From Chrysochromulina tobinii (taxonomy: Eukaryota > Haptophyta > Prymnesiales > Chrysochromulinaceae): a stretch of 34,806 nt of DNA. Positions 31,078 through 34,806 of the stretch are shown piece after piece. The stretch covers positions 1-34,806 of the forward strand of contig JWZX01002066.1 of NCBI GenBank assembly GCA_001275005.1. Reading direction: 5' to 3'. The notes below the pieces were generated by a model. It made no database searches. It saw nothing but the letters and a program-made list of their open reading frames with translations, and was not told the origin of the DNA. The first letter of the stretch is position 1. Every line of letters begins with the position of its first letter. The translations under genes and the position numbers were made by a program.

Positions 31078-31239
31078 TGCAAGCGGAATGAAGACCGCCC
31101 GCGAACGTTCGGAGATTTTGAGGAATTCATGTAACGGTATCGGAATGAATAGAAGAATGCGGAATATTAATGAAATTTTTTATTTACAGCCTCTGATGAG
31201 CCAAGATGAGCTCGATGCAGCGCGCGACTCTCTACCACC
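31078..31239. promoter_or_regulatory. Short spacer between two minus-strand genes
   Basis: Only 162 bp separate the stop of the ankyrin gene from the ATG of the four-repeat gene, both on the minus strand. This AT-richer spacer must contain the 3' end of the first and the start region of the second. No specific element was recognised. Confidence 0.4.
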
Positions 31240-31986
31240 CTAGGCTTCCGCGGCCTCCTCCACCTGCCTGGACGGTTGCGGTTCCGCCGGTGCTGCTGGG
31301 GTCGGTGGCGGCTGCGGCGCCACGAGTGGGTTCTCGCCGGTCGGCGGCGACTGGGACTCTGCCGTTAGGGTTGGCGGCGGCTGCGCGAGTTCCGCCAGAG
31401 GGGTCGGCGGCGGCGCGGGAGCCTTCGAGCCGCCCAACTCTTCCTGCTTCACTCTTGTGAGCAGCCGAAACAACAGCGGCTTGGGCAAGAAGGCGGCCGC
31501 CAACTTGCCCTTTTCGTCGGTAGCCTCGAGCAGGCCTCCGCCGCTGAGCAGCGCGATGATGGTGTCTATGAGCCGCTCCTGCCGCTGCGGATCTTTCGTG
31601 TCCGCAAGCGCTTTGCACGCGGTGTGCATCGGCGTCGCGCCATCCTCCTTCAACTCTTCCGCGGTGCCCTTTCGCACTCCGGGCTTGGCGCCCTCTCGCA
31701 GCAGCAGCGTGACGACAGCTGCATGTGCGCAGCCCGCGGCAATGTGCAGCGGTGAATTGCCCTCCGTGTCGGGCCGTGCCAGAGCCAGAGCGCGCGCCTC
31801 GGGCTCCGGCGGCAGCGCAAGCTCCACGCACTCCGAGCTGCCGCCCATGCACGAGCGGTGGAGCGCCGTCCAGCCAAATCGATTCTTCTGTTTGTAATCA
31901 GCGCCGTCTTCGTAGCACCGCCGCACCTCGGCCACATCGCCGGCCTCGCACGCCGCCCAAAGCTTCATTTGGCTCGGCTTGAGCAT
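31240..31986 (-). CDS. Small ankyrin-repeat protein
   Basis: 248 residues from the ATG at 31986. The frame stays open further upstream but without a better ATG. Ankyrin repeats fill the first two thirds: KLWAACEAGDVAEVRRCYEDGAD, FGWTALHRSC, EGNSPLHIAAGCAHAAVVTLLLREGA and DGATPMHTACKA show the typical TALH / PLHIAA helices. The last ~70 residues are a Pro-rich, disordered tail. Ankyrin repeats bind proteins, so this is probably a soluble adaptor, partner unknown. It is transcribed divergently from the cotransporter gene with only 240 bp between the start codons, so the two may share regulation. Confidence 0.85.
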   Translation of the reverse strand: MLKPSQMKLWAACEAGDVAEVRRCYEDGADYKQKNRFGWTALHRSCMGGSSECVELALPPEPEARALALARPDTEGNSPLHIAAGCAHAAVVTLLLREGAKPGVRKGTAEELKEDGATPMHTACKALADTKDPQRQERLIDTIIALLSGGGLLEATDEKGKLAAAFLPKPLLFRLLTRVKQEELGGSKAPAPPPTPLAELAQPPPTLTAESQSPPTGENPLVAPQPPPTPAAPAEPQPSRQVEEAAEA

Positions 31987-32226
31987 GGCGACGAGCGGGC
32001 AAAAAAACACCCGCACGGATGGTGTCGGCGGAATGCCGTTGATAAGTCGCAAGAGTATGTCAAGTCAAGTCAAGTCAAGTTCTGTGGGAATGCGGCTTCG
32101 TCAACCACCGCCCATGGGCTTGTACTAGTAAGAACCCCCTGGCGACGCCTGGCAGTTTCGTTAATTCATGCGGACCCCTCGATCGCAAAAACAAAGCGAC
32201 TCACAAACGGAGAGTTTACCGGCGTC
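31987..32226. promoter_or_regulatory. Divergent promoter with TCAAG repeat
   Basis: This 240-bp space lies between the start codons of the ankyrin gene (-) and the cotransporter gene (+). It contains four perfect tandem TCAAG pentamers at about 32060-32079. The same pentamer repeat lies in the other divergent promoter of the window (about 9730-9753), which makes a regulatory role worth testing. Confidence 0.5.
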
Positions 32227-34806
32227 ATGTCGAAGACCGCGACCAATGCGCGGCCCGCCGCGCCCGTTTCGGATGCCGCACGGCTTCGCGCTGCGCGAAC
32301 CAGGGGCAGAGAAACGAAGGCCAACTTGCCATTGCCAATGAGCAAGCCTGAGAATACGAGCGAGGCTCACAAAGGGCACAGCGTCGAGCACAAGCTGGGC
32401 ATGTTCAAGGGCGTGCTCGTGCCCACGTGCGAAAACATGTGGGGCGTCATCATCTTCTTGCGCTTCTACTTGATCGTCGGCTACGCGGGCCTCGGCCTGA
32501 CGATCCTGATCGTGACGCTCTCATTCGGCGTCGCACTGACGACCGCGCTGGCCATGTCGGCGATCGCCACGTGCGGCTCACACACTGCCCATGGTGTCTA
32601 CATGATGCTCGTGCGGGCCCTCGGCAAGGAAATCGCCACGGCTACTGGCATCGTCTACTTCCTAGGGTTCGTCTGCCTTGCTGTCCTAGAGTGCCTCGGT
32701 GCATGCGAGGAGCTCTTTGCGCTTGACGAAACCCTCAAGCTGACCGGGAGCTTCCGCTTCCGCAACTTCGATGTGCGTCTGTGGGGCTCGATCTTCATGC
32801 TCTTCTGCGCCCTCTCCAATTACGCGGGCACCAAGATCGTCTCGCAGATCGGGGTCCTCTTCTTCATCATCGTGCTGTACACGCTGATCTCGTTCTATAT
32901 CTCGCTCATCGGAGCTCCAAATCTCGAGTCGTATGATATGTCGCTCGGGGTCTTCGAAGGCAGCAGCAGCGACGCCATGAGCAGCTACGCCAACAGCAGC
33001 TACACCAACAGCAGTGCCATCAACGCCTCCTACCCCGGCACCGGTTCCGGTATAGTTGGCCGGCGCCTAGCCCCAGGGGGCTACATTAAAGCATCTGGCC
33101 TCTCGACCACCAACTTCTATAACAACTTTGGACCCAATTTTGGTGGCGAGTATGACTTCTCGACGTGCCTCGCCATCTTCTTCCCTTGCTTCACGGGCAT
33201 CCTCTCGGGCGCCAACCGCGCCGCCAAGCTGCGCGATCCGGTAGCTTGATGACACCTGATGACCTCATAGGACCTCTGAGGACACCTCTTGATTGCCTCC
33301 CTCATCCGATAGCTTGATGACAACTGATGACCTCATCTGATCTCTGTTGACAGCTCTTGATTGCATCCTTCATCAGGTGGCTTCGATCCCCGTGGGCACG
33401 CTCGGCGCCATCTGCGGCAGCTACGTCATGTACATGTCCTTCATGTTCCTCTGGGCGGGCGTAGGCTCCCGCGCGTACCTGCAGCAGGACCATGGCCAGA
33501 TCAACACGCTCCTCTATCCCTCGGTGGCTGCCGCGCAGGTTGGCATCCGCAGCTCGAATCTCTGATGACCTCGGATGGCCTCGGATGATCTCTGATGACC
33601 TCGGATGGCCTCGGATGATCTCTGATGACCTCGGATGGCCTCGGATGGCCGCGTCGCAGGTTGGTATTATCGTCTCGAGCCTCGGGCAGGCGATGCAATG
33701 CTTAACAGTAGCCCCGATGCTCCTCGCCTCTATCTCTGCCTCGGGCACGATCCGCTACCTCAAGCCCTTCGCCGTCCTCACTGACGGGGAGCCCAAGCGT
33801 GCCCTTGGCCTCTCCTGGCTCATTGGGGCTCTCCTCGTGATTCTGGGCGAGCTAAACCTGATCGCGCCGCTCCTCTCTATGTAAGCAAGCACCTGAAGCC
33901 GCCTTGCCCAGCATGCGGGCGCTCACCACGGCGCCTTTGCTCATCACGGCGCCCGCGCTTCCCCACAGGTGCTTCCTGTTGACCTATGCCTCGATGAACC
34001 TCAATTGCTTCTTCCTCGACTACCTCAAGGATCCCACCTGGCGGCCCCGCTGGAAGTACTTTCATTGGTCGAGTGGGCTCGCAGGCTTTGTGCTGTGCGT
34101 GACCGTACAGTTCCTCATCGATTGGATCTACGCGATCATTGCGTGGGTCCTGTGGCTCGTCCTCCTCATCTTCATCGTGCGCACCACTGCCTCCGTCGAC
34201 CATCACTCACCACGGCGCCAGATGCTCACCACGGCGCCTGCGCTTCCCCACAGGTGCGCACCACTGCCTCCGTGGACTATGGCTCAGCAATACACGGCCT
34301 GCGCTTTCGCGTGGCTGTCAAGTCGCTCCTCTCGATCGACATGGCCGCGCATTCGGACAATAATTGGAAGCCGCAGCTGCTCCTGCTCTATACCTTGCAG
34401 GTGCTTATTTAACCCTGCTCTTTACCTCTGATGCTCATACCTCTGATGCTCTAAGCCGCTTTCCTATTCCCTGCAGGAGGTCGACCGGACTGCCGATCGG
34501 CCCACGACGGCGCCCACGACGGCGCCCACGACGGCGCCCGAGGACGTCTCTCTTGCCGAAGATTCGGCCAAGTCGCCTAATATGGCAATGAGCCGAGTCG
34601 CCGAGTCGCCTATTATGGCAATGGCGCGCGCGCCCTCGAGGGCGCTCCAGGCCGGCGGCGTGGGTGCTGGCTTGGGCCATGGTGTCCAACACGGCGCCCG
34701 CGTCGGCGCTGTGTTGGGCTCAGAGGATCCACGAGTAGCACAGCTGCGGAGCTTGCAGGCACAGGAGGCTGCGATTGCCGGCGCCGCGGCCGCCGCCCCG
34801 GACGGC
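32227..34806 (+). CDS. Cation-chloride cotransporter, KCC-like (SLC12), 3' end outside window
   Basis: Six exons so far: 32227-33240, 33377-33538, 33660-33880, 33969-34176, 34254-34400 and 34477 to the window edge, giving 694 residues and still open. The start is the ATG at 32227. Family motifs: MWGVIIFLRFYLIVGYAG (TM1), TTALAMSAIATCG (TM2), GVYMMLVRALGKE, FFPCFTGILSGAN (TM6), SIPVGTLGAICG (TM7), and LTYASMNLNCFFLDYL then WRPRWKYFHWSSGLAGF across later exons. Twelve membrane helices can be counted. The long loop with NSS and NAS glycosylation sequons lies between TM5 and TM6, as in K-Cl cotransporters, whereas Na-K-Cl types carry it between TM7 and TM8; hence KCC-like. Such proteins move K+ and Cl- together for volume and ion control at the plasma membrane or vacuole. 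Exon 6 starts the cytosolic C-terminus with a TAPTTAPTTAP insertion. The five introns are 76-136 bp and repeat-rich. Confidence 0.95.
33241..33376 (+). other. Cotransporter intron 1, made of a 68-bp tandem duplication
   Basis: A 136-bp intron, phase 0. Its two halves (from about 33242 and 33310) are imperfect copies with a 68-bp period; for example the block at 33289-33308 recurs at 33357-33376. Only the second copy ends in CAG and serves as acceptor; the first ends in CCG. Confidence 0.88.
33539..33659 (+). other. Cotransporter intron 2, filled by a GATGACCTCGGATGGCC repeat
   Basis: A 121-bp intron, phase 0. Most of it is about three copies of a 27-28-bp unit (TCTGATGACCTCGGATGGCC followed by a partial copy). 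The donor side (CAGGTTGGCATC) and the acceptor side (CAGGTTGGTATT) carry nearly the same sequence across both splice sites, so the borders are near-duplicates. Confidence 0.85.
33881..33968 (+). other. Cotransporter intron 3
   Basis: An 88-bp intron, phase 2 (donor GTAAGC). It carries two copies of GCTCAYCACGGCGCC-type sequence. The block GCGCTTCCCCACAGGTGC across its acceptor (33955-33972) is identical to that across the acceptor of intron 4 (34240-34257). Confidence 0.88.
34177..34253 (+). other. Cotransporter intron 4, bounded by a 20-bp duplication
   Basis: A 77-bp intron, phase 0. Its first 20 bases (GTGCGCACCACTGCCTCCGT) are repeated exactly as the first 20 bases of exon 5 (34254-34273). 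It contains two CTCACCACGGCGCC copies. The protein alignment needs only one copy of the encoded VRTTASV, which fixes the intron. Confidence 0.85.
34401..34476 (+). other. Cotransporter intron 5
   Basis: A 76-bp intron, phase 0, with donor GTGCTT and acceptor CCTGCAG after a pyrimidine-rich stretch. A short direct repeat CCTCTGATGCTC lies inside. The frame after it stays open to the window edge. Confidence 0.8.

Noticed and set aside
31858-32226. Upstream extension of the cotransporter reading frame
   Set aside because: The open frame continues into the 5' end of the divergent ankyrin gene and has no cotransporter-like sequence. The ATG at 32227 gives a usual short cytosolic N-terminus.
1-34806. 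tRNA and rRNA genes
   Set aside because: I scanned by eye for B-box-like GGTTCGAATCC sequences and rRNA motifs and found none convincing. The scan is not exhaustive.

Overview
KIND OF ORGANISM. The window is nuclear DNA of a GC-rich eukaryotic alga. Short GT-AG introns (76-213 bp), alanine-, proline- and glycine-rich proteins, and many GC-rich tandem repeats argue against bacterial or viral DNA. One gene encodes a thylakoid-lumen protein with an ER-type signal followed by a twin-arginine lumen signal, the targeting expected for a secondary red-type plastid. A haptophyte is my best guess; a pelagophyte or other stramenopile alga is possible. This is inference from composition and targeting, not a species identification. 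LAYOUT. 1-1401: no recognisable gene. 1402-6198 (+): intronless RNA-silencing RNA-dependent RNA polymerase with two N-terminal UBA-like domains. 6421-9519 (-): TPR-like, proline-rich membrane protein. 9930-14382 (+, one intron): chromatin reader with an MBD-like domain and a tandem Agenet (Tudor-like) domain. 14383-15904: non-coding, with a palindrome-rich GTATAC repeat. 15905-17827 (-, four exons): novel protein with an extreme cysteine-rich core. 18100-21710: small broken frame, a 150-bp minisatellite, an AT-richer stretch and decayed minus-strand coding fragments that may come from a transposon. 22076-23081 (-, two exons): thylakoid-lumen protein. 23082-24118: repeats. 24119-27165 (-, three exons): TPR co-chaperone-like protein. 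27898-31077 (-): novel protein with four ~165-residue repeats. 31240-31986 (-): ankyrin-repeat protein. 32227 to the window end (+, six exons so far): cation-chloride cotransporter of KCC type, cut by the window edge. HOW THE GENES WORK TOGETHER. There is no operon. The RNA-dependent RNA polymerase and the MBD/Agenet protein could both serve epigenetic silencing, but nothing in the sequence shows that they cooperate. The other genes look like an ordinary mixture of plastid, chaperone, transport and lineage-specific functions. MOST UNUSUAL POINTS. (1) The introns share sequence families across unrelated genes, which suggests introner-like elements, and one intron is bounded by a duplication of the next exon's start. 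(2) The four-repeat protein has mosaic, nearly identical repeat blocks. (3) The 29-cysteine core protein is unlike any family I know. (4) UBA domains are fused to an RNA-dependent RNA polymerase, and MBD to Agenet. No database search was possible, so family calls rest on motif recognition.
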